A stretch of DNA of 64,000 nucleotides from Agelaius tricolor (GCA_023055355.1 JALJCS010000001.1:103729881-103793880), one strand, 5' to 3'. Counted from the stretch's first letter, positions 48,244 to 62,015 are shown. Notes: generated from the letters alone by a model not told the origin. Translations and numbers: made by a program.

Positions 48244-50454
48244 TATTTTTATTATGAATGCATACCATATAATTCTGGATCTGTATCATTCTCAGCATGT
48301 TTAGGTCTCTCAGGAGAGTGGAAATCATCAGACTGTAGTAATTTTCTCTTTATTGTTTAAAATTTTTTTTTTTTTTAAAGACTGAGCAGAAAGGAGGAAG
48401 GATAGTGTCCTTCAAACTACTGCATGGTGCAACAGTCATGATGCACCTGGTGGTAGTAGACATAAATGTCTTGCCTAAAATAAGCAGAGTATGGAGAGGG
48501 GAGATCATTTTTCTGTAGGCTGATGGGATATTACATATACACTTGGTACGGATCCTTCATTGGATTTTTCAGGAATGGCTGTCTTTTCTTCAATATGATC
48601 AAGTTTTACAAATTTCATGCTTATCACTTTCATTCTAGCCTAGAGTTACAAGGCTGACTCAATGCATATCTTCAAAGTCTTCTTGATGTAACTGCCTTAG
48701 GTTCCTTAAATTGGGAGCCCAGATTATGGCAATGTCCATAATTCTTTTACAAATTTAACATTAAAATTCTTAGTTGTTCCTTGTGCTTTCCTACTGATCC
48801 TACACTGTAAAGTTGAATTGAAAGCAAAATTCAATTAAAAGAAGATATTACTCTTGTAAAGTAATGAATGTCTGCATGAATCTTTAAAAAATAGTTTTAA
48901 ATATCTTCAGCATCATTAACATTTTTGTGTGATTTGTGGCATAAAGGTCACATCTTTAGAAGAATTTTGAAAGCTCTTCATAATATTACATACTCATATT
49001 TCTTCATAGGAAAATGAAACCTTTTCCTGCAAAGTTTACAATCAGCCAGTTGGCCTTTTGGACTTGCTGTTGAAAAAGTCAAATGAGCAATCTGCTTACA
49101 GCAGCCAATCAATCTCTCTGTAATGTGCAAACTTAAAAAAAAATAGTAATTTAATAATCTTCCTATCCTACAGCCAGGAGATTGCATATTCTTTCATTAT
49201 GTATTTTTTTCCCCAGATACAAAATGGCACCAGTCTACAACAATGTGCCATTTAGTGCTAAAAGTAATAGACTAGTGGCTTTGCAGAAAATATTATTTTA
49301 TTTCATTAAAGGTGTAACATGAAAAATATTACTTTTTCCACTTTGACTCACATATCATCCTCAAACCCTAAAGTTTTAAAGCTATCAAAAAGTAATGAAA
49401 CTGTCTGAATGTCTGAATGCCCTGCTAAAAAAGAAACATTGCCTGCATTATAGTTTGAGAAATGAAGAAAACATATTTACTTTTAGAAGGCCCCACCAAA
49501 TCTAAATCTAGTTTAGACATTCAGGATTTATGTCTAAATTTTGACATTTACAGAGACATAAAACAAACATTGTTGACTGTACTCAAAACACTTTTAATTT
49601 GTTGATCATTTGTAGCTTAGATTTAATTTACCATTTTTGCAATGATTTAATGACATTTTCAGTAATTTTTGCCTTTGACACCAAAACAGCATGGGGTTGA
49701 TTTACTGTGTTTTCAGACTTCTGCTTTTATGTAAACACATTAGTATTTTCACAGCATGTTTGGAACAAATGGAGCAAATTCTGATCCTTCTACACCTATA
49801 AAAAACCTATTAACTTTATTGAGCAGCAGAGAGAAAATTTGACTGAATTGCTTGAGTAAGTCAAGAGGAATCAGGACAAAAGATGAAAAGCTTTTGCCTG
49901 TTTTGGAGGACAAGAGAAACCAATTTCATGTAGCAATGAAGAAAGTGGAATAAACCAGCAGTCAAGATAGCTTCTGTGTCTGACAGCTTTTATCTGTTAT
50001 AGCTTTTATTACACCTAGGTTTACCAGCTTTCATAGTTATAGAAAATAGATTCACATGTATAGATGGCTCAATACAATGCAGATGTGTTGCACACATAAC
50101 ATCTTTCAAACTAAGTGATCCTTAAATGTTTTCATGGACTTAGGGAAAATAATTACAAAATTAAATAATAAAAAATAGAGGAGAAAAGAAGGTAAATACG
50201 ATAAGGTGGAGGATTTGTTTTCAGAGGAGACTTGAGATTATAGCATCCCTATGAATTATATCTTTCACCGGTAACAAACACTCCTGCTGTTGCTGAAGGA
50301 TTTTTTCTCTGTGCATTGCTTGACTCCTTTATGCCACTGCAAAAGGCAATAGAGACATTGCATGGCTCTATTTCACCTTTTTAGCAAACAGTGAATCAGG
50401 ATAAGTCTTGAAAGGCAAAGGTATTGGGATGTGTTAAGTAAGAAGTGACATGTT
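48244..50454. other. AT-rich non-coding stretch
   Basis: No gene is recognised. A T-rich run lies near 48363-48376. The rest shows nothing recognisable. Confidence 0.55.
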
Positions 50455-50545
50455 GGATCTAATTCTGTGTTCTGTTAACTGTGAAATGCCATTGAAGTCA
50501 CTGTTACACTGATATAACTAGCAAGAGAGTCTGCCTTTACTTCTG
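50455..50545. repeat. Ancient palindromic short repeat relic
   Basis: The blocks GGATCTAATTCTGTGTTCTG, TTAACTGTGAAATGCCATTG, AAGTCACTGTTACACTGATA and TAACTAGCAAGAGAGTCTG are in the order of the sauropsid repeat with GATCTGATTCTGATCTCAGT, CATTGAAGTCAATGGAGTTA and TTACACCGGTGTAACTGAG segments. It is probably the same family as 24665-24756. The match is clear in order but weak in identity. Confidence 0.5.
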
Positions 50546-53500
50546 AAAGTCTGCTAGCAGTGTCAGAGAGCAGAAACTGATCTGAAATCTGTTTAACATA
50601 TCTCATGTACTGTTCTTTTAGCTTTCCTCAAAATGTGTCAAAAGATATTTTTTTATGGACCTTATCCAGCTTCCATAGAAATGAATGAACACATTTTTTT
50701 TTCTACTAGTGGTCTGTGACACGTAATGGAGTCTTGTGCACAAATAAACTGACCAGCAGTAATATTTGCTTATATGTGGGGCTTTTTTGCTAAATCATAA
50801 GACCTTATGCTCTAGGGTGCCAGTCTGGTAAATCTTATCCATTTCAATTGGATCAGCAGGACTACACTTAAAGACATGGAATGGTTCATTCTCAGTAATC
50901 TCCTTTCTCTAATTGTAAGTTCCCTGCTACTGCACTGTAGGTTCTAAATAACAAAATAATTGGCACATGAAATAAATCTGCAGTTATGTATGTAAGTTCA
51001 AATTCAGATAAATATCTCTTGTCCAAAGAAAATTTGAGCATGTATTTGACCCAATAAAATTTAAGAACTATTTAAAAATCTTCTTACATGACTGGACACA
51101 GAAGTTTTTCTACATCATGAGGAAGATGCTGTATTTGGGTCTACAAACAGGTAATGATACCTACAGGCAATATTTCAATTCTAATTAAACCAATTTTTAA
51201 CCCTCTGTAAAGGAAGACGTGGCCATTTACAGGGAAATTTGTGATTTGTGTGAACAATTACTGAAATTGTATGCACAAATTGGGTTGAAATTAATCACTT
51301 AAATTTGTAAACATATGAATTTGGGAAAATCAGACCCCCATGCTTTAGAATAAGATGTAAATTGTACAAAGTTGAACATTGTTGCCTGAACCAACACCAA
51401 GTGAAGAATTTTAATATGGGGATTTCCCCGGTTGCGTACTTAATGTTATGCTAATTTTTTTCCATTAATAGCTAAAAAGATCCATTGCTTCTGTTTTCAA
51501 TGGGCTTGTTGCTAATGAAAAAGATCTTTTGTTCCATAGCAAAACTGTACAATTCAAGCAGAGTGATAGCATGCTGGGTCTTTACACTTTGGATGCTAAA
51601 AAGCCTCAGGCAAAATATTTTGCTGAAAAAGGCAAGCCTGGCTCCATTCATTTCACAAGTACTGCCCTCTTACACTAGCTGTGACTTTGTCTCTTTATTT
51701 AATGATTCACTGCACCCAGATATTTTCATAACAGCATATATCTATATGAGCTAAGTGTTAGCTTTCTTTTTAAAGTGATCAGTTTTGAAAAGTAAAAATA
51801 TATTCTTTTGTCCTGGGGCATCCTTCCAGCAGCTGTTATCGAGGTGATATAAATAAATCACAACACTATTGCAGAATGAAATTAACAGGAACAAAATCCT
51901 AAGTCTCCCTCTTTTTGAAAGGTGACTTTGAGCCTGAAAATTCTATGTTGTTTTGAATGAGGCCTCTGTTTATCTACCGAACCAAAAAGGGTGGGAAATT
52001 CTTTAGGAGATACTATTGATTTTAAGCATCATTTAGACCAAAGAACAGATTTCAAGTGACCTTCTGCTGTGATAACAATACCTGTAAACTTAAAAAACAG
52101 CTTTGTCTAAAGAAAGTCAAAGTCTCAGCTTTGAAGTGCAATACATAACAATTTAAGTTTAGTTTAAACCACTAACCAGTAATAATATACTAGTTGATAC
52201 AACAAAAAAGGCCTCCACTGAATCAGGAATTTTTATCTTATGTTCTGCTAAATTTTCAGTAATCATAAACAGCCAATACAATCATTCAAATTCTTGTGTT
52301 TGGCTTGGTTTCAAGCAATTGTTACACTCTGTTTTGTATTTTCCATTTTGTTTCATTTAAAATTTCTTTTACAATAAAAAAATAATTTTATAATCTATTT
52401 GTGGTTATTGTCAGTATATAAAATATAGAAACTCAAAGGTTTTACTGTTATTTCAGAAACTTTATTCCAGACAATAAAAAAATCATAATAGCAAAGCTAC
52501 AGTCTTATTCTGCGTAACTATTAGTACATCAAAACTGTCTTTAACCACTAACACACCTGCATTTGTTCATAAACACTTTATGAAGGGAATTGTCTCTTGA
52601 GTTTGCATGGGGTCTGTGAGCAACCCTTTTCACAGTAGGTGATGACTTACTACCCTTAAGACTTTTAAATATCACTAGGGAATTCTGTTGGAGAGGTACA
52701 GAAACATCACTTTCTTTCTGGCAAAAATAAGTTAGGAGATTTGTGAAAGTTCATTTTACCTGAGGTCTGTGATAGCATGAGAGCACAATTTAGCAAAAAA
52801 GTATAGCAATATGTAGCACTTATTGTATAGCTGATTTTTTTTTCCCAAAAAGGGCCTGAGATCACCCAATTTACAGTGAAAAGTTATTGCATAGTGTCTT
52901 AGTAGAGAGAGTAAATCCTGGTTTCCCACATCACCACGTATTCACCTTAAACTTGCAAGCACACACTCTTCTTCTAGTTGACCTTGATATCATTTACATA
53001 TTTTATTAAATAAGTTGAGCATTTATTCCTAGGTGAATGCTCACTAATCTCTTTACATACAAGGGAAAGGGGAATAGAAACTGTCTTCTCTAGCTGTGAC
53101 TTGAAAGAAAAGAGTGACCTCTGCTGAAGCATGTCACAGAACTCACATGGCAGGTGACAGCTCCATGCTATGACTCAAAATTGCTGCAGCTGAGAAGCTG
53201 GCATTTTCAAGATGAATTGGAGGGAAGAGTTTTTGCACTGTATGTTTTGGGTATCACCTTCCTGCAGTAAAATGCCTGCTGAAAATTTCTTACCAAGTCC
53301 TTCAAATCCCCTCAAACTGTGGGTAAGGGGCACTGGACCAGATTCTTGCTTGTGGATTCCCCCGAGTAATGTAACTGCTGAATTCTGTAATTTCTTCATG
53401 ATTTTGCAGAAATTTTTGCAGAGTTTTCTTCTTGCCTTCTGGCTGTGTATGCATTTACAAATGTAAATAGGTTCTCGTTTCAATTATTTTTAGTTAAATT

Positions 53501-55627
53501 TTGTTCTGGGAAAGCAAAAGCATACATTTAAAGACAAAAATTGCTATTTATTGTTTATTTCATCAGGGTCTAAGACAAACATTACAGAATTGTACATTAG
53601 TACTTGCAAGGTAGAGGATGGGAGTGATTCCAAATGTTTTTATTTTTTGTTTTTAGAAGTTATTAATTATTTTCCCGTCTCCATGACAACAGCGGGACTC
53701 TGCTCCTGTCACACAATCTTAGTATATAACCCCTGTCTGTGTGGAGGCAACATTTCACCAATACCTTAATTTTAAATCATTATTTTGTGTTATTTTTCTT
53801 AGAGAGATGAAGTCTCATTCTGAACTTGTCTCCAATAGTTTTACATGGATGTCGACCTCACATAGGAAGAAAGTTCAGTTTCGCACACAGCAATCAAAAC
53901 CAGATCAGAAAAAAGGTCATGCTGGAACTGACATAATGACAAGAGTTCTCATCACTCAAAATTTTTCACAGCTCTTCCAGCTGTTTTCCTTCATGTACAG
54001 AGTCATACTCCTTCAAAATATATGCATTTAGCCCATAAATACACACTGAGAAAAATTAGATCACATCACCTGAATGGCAGTTTCATTAAAAAGGGACAAA
54101 TAAAATTAGTACACATACTATAACACATGCAAGCAAAATATGGAGAAACACCTTTCATGAAAGGGTCTCCCTCCCTCTGAGACCATGAGAGGAAACCCTA
54201 GCCACTGAGAGAAGAATTTAGTCACTTTTTTCACAGTCAAACCCTCCCTTGTACAATTTGCACATGTACACATTTACTTGAAAATGCAGATGGTGAGAGA
54301 GGGGGACACTGTATTATCAAACACACAAATTATTCCTCTGTCATTCTGCTTTATGACTTTCTTCTGAAATCTATCATGGTTGTTGAAAAATAAAGTGGCA
54401 TCTGATCTGAACATGCATTCATGATCAGCTTAAAAATTGGTGGTATTAGCTTACGTAGTTACAAATGTATGTGCAGTTCCTATAGGTAGTGATGAGATCC
54501 ATTAATCTACTTATTTGTTCCGTTTTTACTACCAAGTATTTTTTTAACTTCCATCCAAATTTTAACAGTTATCCAACAGTACATTCAGCTGAAAGGATCT
54601 GTAAATAGGACCATCACCTGGAGTAGAAATATTCCTCAAAACTTTTTCAATGACTTGAACAGGTTTTAACACATATCTTGGGGACAACATATAACAGACA
54701 CACGCTGTGTTTGCAAATAATAGTGTGATCTCAGAACATGAAAACATTCTACTGAACAATTTTGGGCATGACAGTGAAAATTCCACCTCCACTGTCAGCA
54801 TTGCGTTCACTGCAACTTCTGAAGTCACAATTCCTCAAGCTGCGAGAGGTGTGAGTGATCCTCTCCCCTAGACATTTCCTGGGAAAAAGGAACTCTGATG
54901 TAAAAAGGGAATTAAGATGTATGGAGATCTTATTCTCTCATGTATGAAACATTTAACAGCTGCCTATTTTTAAAATTAAAAATAGTAGATTATTACTTAA
55001 TTTTCATGAGTTATGTATCTTCTACTATTAAACGATTCTGGGTTACCAGGAATATTAAGCAAAGCAAAGGCTTATTTTCTTTATAAAGTATTTTTAAGCT
55101 GGTAAAGCACAAAGGCTACCAGCATTATCTAAAACTCTCTTCAATTTTTATCTTTTATATGTAGTTGTCTCCAAATTTATAGACACTCAATGCTCTCAGT
55201 TTTATGCATTTTAACGCATTGCATGTTTTCTTTAAATAGCATTTCTTGCAGAATCCTATTATTACTAAAGAGTTACTGTTTTCCTTGATGAGAAAGCATA
55301 GTCTTAGTCAATGTGATTATAAAAAACTTTGGGAACATAACTCTATATTGTCCAGTAGCAGCAGACATGGAGTAGATAAACAATATATATCATATTTTAA
55401 AACTTACAGTTTTAAATTACTATCAAGATCTTGACTTATGACTTAAAAATGCATGGCAAAATTTTCTTCCAAGTCCATCAATGATTAAATGATTGAATCT
55501 TTTATTCACAACATTCCTGATTTTACATGAATTACTTCACTTCATAGAAGACTATTGTAAGGAATGCAAACTTCTTGACACTAAGAGAGCTTTAGCAGAT
55601 TAGTAATTAATAAGCTTGTTGCTACAT
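50546..55627. other. Long AT-rich non-coding stretch
   Basis: No gene is recognised across 5 kb. Frames of up to 102 codons occur (53175-53483, minus) without any known domain. I see no RNA gene and no further clear repeat. Confidence 0.5.
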
Positions 55628-55682
55628 CTCATTGGCAAAATTCCTGTTACTTTCAGTGAGAGCATGATCAGGCTCAAAGTCA
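55628..55682. repeat. Possible ancient repeat relic
   Basis: The blocks GGCAAAATTCCTGTTACTTT and CAGTGAGAGCATGATCAGGC resemble the end of an old sauropsid repeat of the form GCAAAACTCCCATTGACTTC then AATGGGAGCAGGATCAGGCC. It is short and diverged. Confidence 0.42.
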
Positions 55683-58600
55683 TCTGAATTTTCTGTGAAT
55701 GCAAAGGCTGCTTATTTCTTTCAGCTACTTTTGAACACTAATAAGGTTGATTTTATTGGAACTTATTACATCCTTACTGGAAGCAGAATTTGACCTCAGC
55801 TGAAAAGATTGCCCCCTTCTTTCACTTTGTTTTGAAAAAGAGCTACATTTTCATAATAGTGTCCGGGTACGCACACAAATCTCATTACCCAATAATAGGA
55901 TTTGTCTACATACCTCCTGCTCAGTCTTTTGGAAATGTACATGTCCCTCAGCATGGGTTACTTTTTTTCCCTTGTTTCCATTTACATATGTCTATGAGTA
56001 CAATAGCTTATATTCTATATAACAGTTTCAGTCAAGCAAAAGTAGCTAAGTATATAATCAGGGAGGAGGTGGAGATATCCTTAAAGTACAAAATCAACCT
56101 TGGAAGCTGAACTCTCACTTTTGTTACAATGATTGAGACATTTGAGAATAAAAGTATGCCACAGAGGTGAAGCAATATGTAATGGAATAGCTCAAATGTA
56201 ACAGCAAAATGCTAAAGCAATGTTTAATTATAGTCCAGATATCCTCAGATTAGACCTGCAAAAGAAAAGTTGTCTTAGGAAAACTTGAGATACTAGCATT
56301 TTAAATTGGGGATATAAATTTCAACTTAGTTTCATAGTTTAATTTTTTTTTTTTTTTTGTGAGCTTCTCTGCATTTCTTTCAAAGCACTACAAAGTAGTA
56401 AAGGAAAATAATTGAAAATCACTTCAATCTTTACTGCTTTACTTCCAACTGTTAGTTCTATAGCTGTTCTGGTAAAACATGTTAGAGAAGCTGAGTTAAT
56501 TTTTTTATTCAGAATGTGGAACAGTAAGTTTTTGAAAAACCCACACATAAAGGTTTAGAGGAAAAAAAGCATACAACCCCTCAAACAACCCTTCTTCCCT
56601 CCTTCTCCCCAGACAATTAGAAATAAATCATAAGTATAACATTGAATAGAAAAACAGATAAACTGAACAGCAAAATATGTCCTGATCACTCCTGCATACT
56701 GTGAAACTCTCTGGAAAGGCTCATCTCTTGAAAGGTGCACAAGGAATAGCTAGAAATTTGGTCTGTCAATAGAAGGTTGTCCTTTGTTTTATTTCTCCTA
56801 TTTCTGTATCACACCACCAGTGTCTTCTTATGCTTCTTAATATTTCTTTCTCCTTATTAAAGTAGTTGCTTAATTTATATAAAGAAACGTTTCTTTGTGA
56901 CAAGACTTACTTAATTTACCTTTGTTTAATTAACCTCCTGGGAATTTAAGGTCCACCTATCTTTCTTGTTGAAAAGTATGGATAAGATGTGAGGTCACTA
57001 TTTTGATCTGAGGTTTTGCTCCGTGTGCATGCATTACACACTTCATACAGAAAGCTAAATTTTCACTTTTTCCTGAATACAGGCAAGTGTCCTAAGTCTT
57101 GTTGCTATGCAGTTTAGCCATAGCAACAAACACAAAAGCCACTGTGTTGTTATTTCCATTTTCCCTTCCAGACAGTTTGCCTAGTAAAGAAAACATGCTA
57201 GATATAACACTGTCAAAATAAGTGCAGCATTTTTTGTGAGGGTCATGTCAAACATTTCACCTTTCAAAAGATTATATTGTGCAAAAATTCTAAGCAAGAA
57301 GGTGGAGAGGTTATACCTGAGATATCCACATCCTCTTGACACACAGGTAAGGATGTAAAAAAGTAATTGCTGTACAAGGAGGAGTCAGGATTTCTATTAT
57401 ATATGTATCAAATATAAAAAATGCCATGATACTTTTTTTTCTTTGCCAATATAATAGAAAAAAATATTTCAAATAACCTGACAAAATAAAGGGGTAAAAC
57501 CTTAGCCTTCAATACTCAAATTTACTATATATGTGATGCATCTTTGTGTAACAGAAGTTGTTATCCCTCTTTTCTAGTCAATAATAGCTTACAATCAACA
57601 TCATACTGAGCTAAAATAAACCTGCATAGAGCTTGTGAGACAATATCCCATTCTATTGCAAAGAAATATAAAAGATTTTCTTTTAGCTGAGGTAAGGACT
57701 GTGAGGTAAGACAAAAGGTTTATTCAGCAGATTCTTTCACAACTTCCTCCATAATTTCCTGTAAATCATGCAAAGGTAATTTTCATTGTGAAAGAGAAGT
57801 TTGGTTTTCCAGCTCTTTCTCACTTTAAATGGGACTTCGATTCCTGAGTGTCATTTCCTTTATGAAAAATCATAATAATTGCCTTGGCAATCTCTTTTTT
57901 TGCACTTGCAAAATCAGGAAAATAAAAGAATAACTCAGATAGGCACTATAAATTTAAAATTCTTAATAACCAAAAATATCCTTTTAATTTTGGATAAAAA
58001 AGGTCAAGGAACTACTATTATAGTAGTACTGATTTATTTAGTTCTGCTAATTAACTTAACCAAGAATTTGAGACATTTCTATTAATATGACTAATTTAGG
58101 ATATACTTATGAGAACAAATTAATTTGTTTTAAAAAATCTTTATGTATTTCAAACATCTTGATTGACACATCCATCATTTTAAAGAATATATCATCACAA
58201 ACACTGGTTTGTTACATTTTTCTGTGCTGGACTTCATGCTTTAAGTTTGTTTAGTTCTTACAATCACTTCACATAAATTAACCAAAGCCTAAGAATTTTT
58301 TTCTTTGTTGTGCCAGGGATGAAAATCCTCTGTTAACTGGAAGTGTGTGGTGTATCACCATGTAGTAAAGAGAAATCCTTCAGAAGTTCAGGGGAACAAG
58401 TGGAGTCCCTAGTTTTCAGTGTTCTGTGTGTCTTCAATTTCAAATAACCTTAGAGGGGGCTCTCTTGCTATTTCAAGAACTTAGATCTTAATCCCAGTCT
58501 TCCCACCATTTCCTTGTTACAGCTATGGAAGATGTTAATATTCTTCACAAAGAATGGAATTAAATAATGTTTCAATGACAGAAGAGGAAAACAGAAGCAG

Positions 58601-58953
58601 ATAGCTTTTTGTTCATTTTGTAATGTCTCTTATTTGACCAAATTTTAGAGTTTACTTTTTAGTTATTATTTTTTCTTTATTAATCCCATAATTTCAAAAT
58701 ATGATTGATTTACAATTGCTGATATGCACACCAGTAAGGTTTGTTTTTGAAAGGAACATCATTTATGGCTATACACAAGCGATGTAAATGGATTTATTTG
58801 GACAGGCAAGAAAACCATAAACTATTTCTTAGAGTATAAGTAGAATTTGGCCAAAATTTCTAGATGTATTATGATCTTACATAATGAAATCTATATCAAT
58901 CTCTTTAGCCCTGGTCACTCCATCAAGTGAGAGTAAAACTTTCAAACTGAATA
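55683..58953. other. AT-rich non-coding stretch
   Basis: No gene is recognised. A T-rich run lies at 56343-56358. A 106-codon plus frame (55790-56110) has no known domain. Confidence 0.5.
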
Positions 58954-59397
58954 ATGAAAATAATTTCATCTATCCTCTGGTCTACAAATAGTAAGAACAA
59001 CCCTATTTGCAATCATAAGAGATCCATTCCAGTTTATTCAAGAGCAGGAAGGACTTCAAATATTTTTCTGCTTTTAGCCAGCCCCTTTGATACCATAGAA
59101 AACAGAATGCATTTTTTGATAGTTTCATTAATTTTGAGGATTCATTCAGTGTTAGGTTTGAACCCAGTTTCAAAATGGGTTGCAGTAAAAGCTGTCTTCA
59201 CAGAAGTTTCTGTCCTTGTCATGAAGTTTTCATGTACCTTAGAAAGATGGAGTATTGCTCCAAGAATCTTTTCACCTTATCAAGGGTCAAAAAATAAATC
59301 CTTAATAAGTTGGTCATCCAAAATTTTCTTCAAAATCAGAAAGGAAAAACAGGCATCTGCTGAGAGCAACTCATTTCACCCTAACATTGATACCTAG
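58954..59397 (+). other. 147-codon open frame, unrecognised
   Basis: An open plus-strand frame of 147 codons starting at ATG 58954. The translation is rich in Ser, Ile, Lys and Phe. It has a hydrophobic stretch around residues 53-69 and no motif that I know. No matching exon structure, Kozak context or polyadenylation signal is obvious. In AT-rich DNA of this length a frame this long is mildly unusual but compatible with chance, so I do not call it a gene. Confidence 0.2.
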
Positions 59398-59861
59398 ATA
59401 AATACCTAGGATCAGACATATGAATTGTCTTTTTGAACTGCCCATATTTCTCTGTTGGCAATGTGGGGAAACTAAGTCTTCAACAGAGCAGATGAAAATT
59501 CAGTTTCAAACCTAAATTGTTTACATTTAGACTGCACAGTTAGGTAGGGTGAATACCCTAAGGTGTTTGTCCTTTCTTGTGGTGGGTGTTCCCATGAATA
59601 AGTGCTTACTTCACCTGGGGTTACACTGAAGCACCAGAATCCCTGGAGCAGCAAACCATCCTTCTGAGTGCTGCCTGCTTTCCTTATGAGGGACACATGG
59701 AATTTTAGACTGGCTCTTGTTAGCCTCAGATTGAGGAGTGGGAGCATCTGCTTCTGCTGTGCTGAGGAAGTCTTCTGAAGATTTGGTCTTTATTCATCTG
59801 GGAGCAAACCCAACTCTCCAAAGCTTTTGAGTTGTTTTTCCATCTTGATCGCATTCCTTCC
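59398..59861. other. Non-coding stretch, slightly less AT-rich
   Basis: No gene is recognised. The segment 59560-59800 is less AT-rich than the average here and keeps a 91-codon minus frame open (59472-59747). It might be an old repeat that I cannot name. Confidence 0.45.
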
Positions 59862-59886
59862 TTTTTTTTTTTTTTTTTTTTTTTTT
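59862..59886 (-). repeat. Uninterrupted T25 tract
   Basis: Twenty-five T residues. If it is a retroposed tail, the source would lie on the minus strand with its body to the right, but nothing to the right is recognised. Confidence 0.95.
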
Positions 59887-60270
59887 GTCTTTTCAGTTTT
59901 TCTATTACTGACAAAAAAATCTAGATTTAATTAAACATTCTCCATACTGGAAAATTACTAGGAAATCTAAGAAAAATCATTCAGGTGTTCTCCTTTGTCA
60001 GATTACCTGTTTTATTCAGGAGGAGGAATGGGTTACACCATAGAGACAAGAACAAATTTGCAAGTCTGCATCTGCCTGGAATCTAATTCATTGCATTACA
60101 GTGTGGAAACTCTTCCCTCTCACACATGAAATGGATGGCAGTGGAAAATTGTCACAAGATGGCTTCATATATGGCAACTTCTAGCAGTCTTTTAGTGCTG
60201 CAGCAAAAGAAGGTGAAAATAGAAATAAAAATTTGACTTCAGTGTACTTTTAATGTGACTCTTCAATTTT
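59887..60270. other. AT-rich non-coding stretch
   Basis: Nothing is recognised between the T25 tract and the CTTT repeat. Confidence 0.5.
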
Positions 60271-60274
60271 CTTT

Positions 60275-60345
<71 letters not shown>
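60271..60345. repeat. (CTTT)n microsatellite
   Basis: About 18 CTTT units, nearly perfect, with the plus strand purely pyrimidine. Ser-Phe-Leu repeats in frames across it are artefacts. Confidence 0.97.
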
Positions 60346-61157
60346 CCTTTCTATCTTCTATATATTTTATTCAATTCTTTACCCATTTACCACATTTTCT
60401 CTCACAAACAGCTGTTTGTGCTGTTTCCTCAATTCCCACTATCTCAACAGCTCCTCCTTCACATGACTCTTTTCTTCTTCTACTTTCCATCTTTATCCTT
60501 GAGATTCTCTCTCCAATGTATTTCTTATATTTCCCATTCTCTAATAATTCATGTGAGTCTTCTTCCTCATTTGAGTGATGCTGTTTCCATGCTTTCTTTA
60601 CAAATCAAAGTATGTTTACTCCAGTTTCCATTTTTTTTCTCTTCCATTTATTGGCAATATCTCAGGCAGAGTCAAGTAAAATACAGAAACTGCAGGAATA
60701 AAACAAACTCCCCAAGGCTTTTGCCTACACCTATTTATAGGAAATCTAAATTTTACAAAATCAAATGCATCATTTCAAGGTTTACCTATACATACAGAAA
60801 GAAGAATAGAGTGAAAGTGGAAAAGAATAAAGATTATGTAGATGACCATTAAATACCCTATTAAAAACCCTTCTACTTGCATCTAGAAGTGCTCCAATAC
60901 AGATAGCCACTTCCTATATAAAGCTAATAATTTTCCATGATGTGAAAGAATTCATAAACAAAAGTATGTATGTAAGAGGAAATAAATGACCAACCAGATA
61001 GTTCAAACAAAAAAGTGTCGTGTGAACCACCTGGACCTTTAAACTAAGAGTGACTTTAAAGTTACCTGAGGTCTCAGACCACAAGAATTTATTTAATTAG
61101 AACTTTCCCTGATATTTATAAAAATGTTCATGTTTTATATTCCAAATTAAAAAAGGT
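60346..61157. other. Pyrimidine-biased then AT-rich non-coding stretch
   Basis: The first 250 bases stay C/T-biased and keep long frames open on the plus strand for compositional reasons (a 144-codon frame at 60418-60852). No known domain is present and I do not call a gene. Confidence 0.5.
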
Positions 61158-61360
61158 ACAAAAACCCAAAAAAACCCCCCAAAACCCCAAACCAAACCAA
61201 AACCAAAACCAAAACCAAAACAAAAACCACTCCAAACAAAACAAAAAAACCCAAAAAATCAAAAGAACAAAAAAACAAACAGCAACAACAAAAAAAAAAA
61301 AACCAAAAAAAAAAAAACAACCCCACAAAAATCCCCCCAAAACAAACCCACCAAAACAAG
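61158..61360. repeat. C/A-rich low-complexity tract (complement of the G/T tracts)
   Basis: About 200 bases with the plus strand nearly all A and C. CCAAAA/CCAAAAC units are regular at 61187-61227, followed by A-rich runs broken by C. On the minus strand this is the same GGTTTT-type tract as at 44648 and 46980, so the group occurs in both orientations. Confidence 0.94.
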
Positions 61361-62015
61361 CTCAGCAGTCTCCCAGGCTCTGATCACATAAAAAACATTC
61401 AGCCTTATTAAAACCTGTAGCTCTTATAGGGTAGCTTTGGAATCCTGTACCTTCCAGAAAGGCTTTCCTATAAAACAACTTGCCATTGAAAACTGAGACA
61501 GAAATAACACCATGCAGTATAAATACTAATAGTTTAAAAACTCACTACAGGCAAATTCTTTTCAGTATTGAAATATAAAATTGAAATCTATATTTCCAGT
61601 GAGAGAAAACACAACATTTTTTTCTTCTTGGTAATTCCTGTTTTGTACCATAAAATGCCTCAACAATCTTTGCCACTTTTCTTAGTTTAAATTTATACTT
61701 TATTAGGAAGAAAAATCTGTTTGCACAGTTTTGTAAAGGTAGGTAGAAATATGGTCAATCTTATTCCATGATACTTGCAAACTCCATGTCTCTGAGACAA
61801 GATGATGGTAAACTCCCTTTTACTACTTTTAATAGTGATCATACTTGGTCAGCTCCTTTCTTACATGGCTTTTTTTCACCAACACTCACTTATTTTTACT
61901 ACTATAAATTCATTGAAATTCCTCATAGCATCCTCTGATCTAATCACATTCTCCACACAGTAAGATAAGACAAATAAAAATCATATATTGGCTAAAAAAA
62001 ACTCAACAAAAAAAA
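61361..62015. other. AT-rich non-coding stretch
   Basis: No gene or repeat is recognised. Confidence 0.55.

Noticed and set aside
58480..58570. MIR-like tail near TTTCCTTGTTACAGCTATGG
   Set aside because: The similarity to the MIR core is too short and interrupted to support.
60255..60852. Two overlapping frames of 107 and 144 codons as genes
   Set aside because: The first is driven by the CTTT repeat and the second by the C/T-biased flank. No domain is recognised.
61128..61359. Phe/Gly/Trp-rich frames as membrane proteins
   Set aside because: They are translations of the C/A-rich (G/T on the minus strand) low-complexity tract. The same applies at 44660-44857 and 46934-47170.
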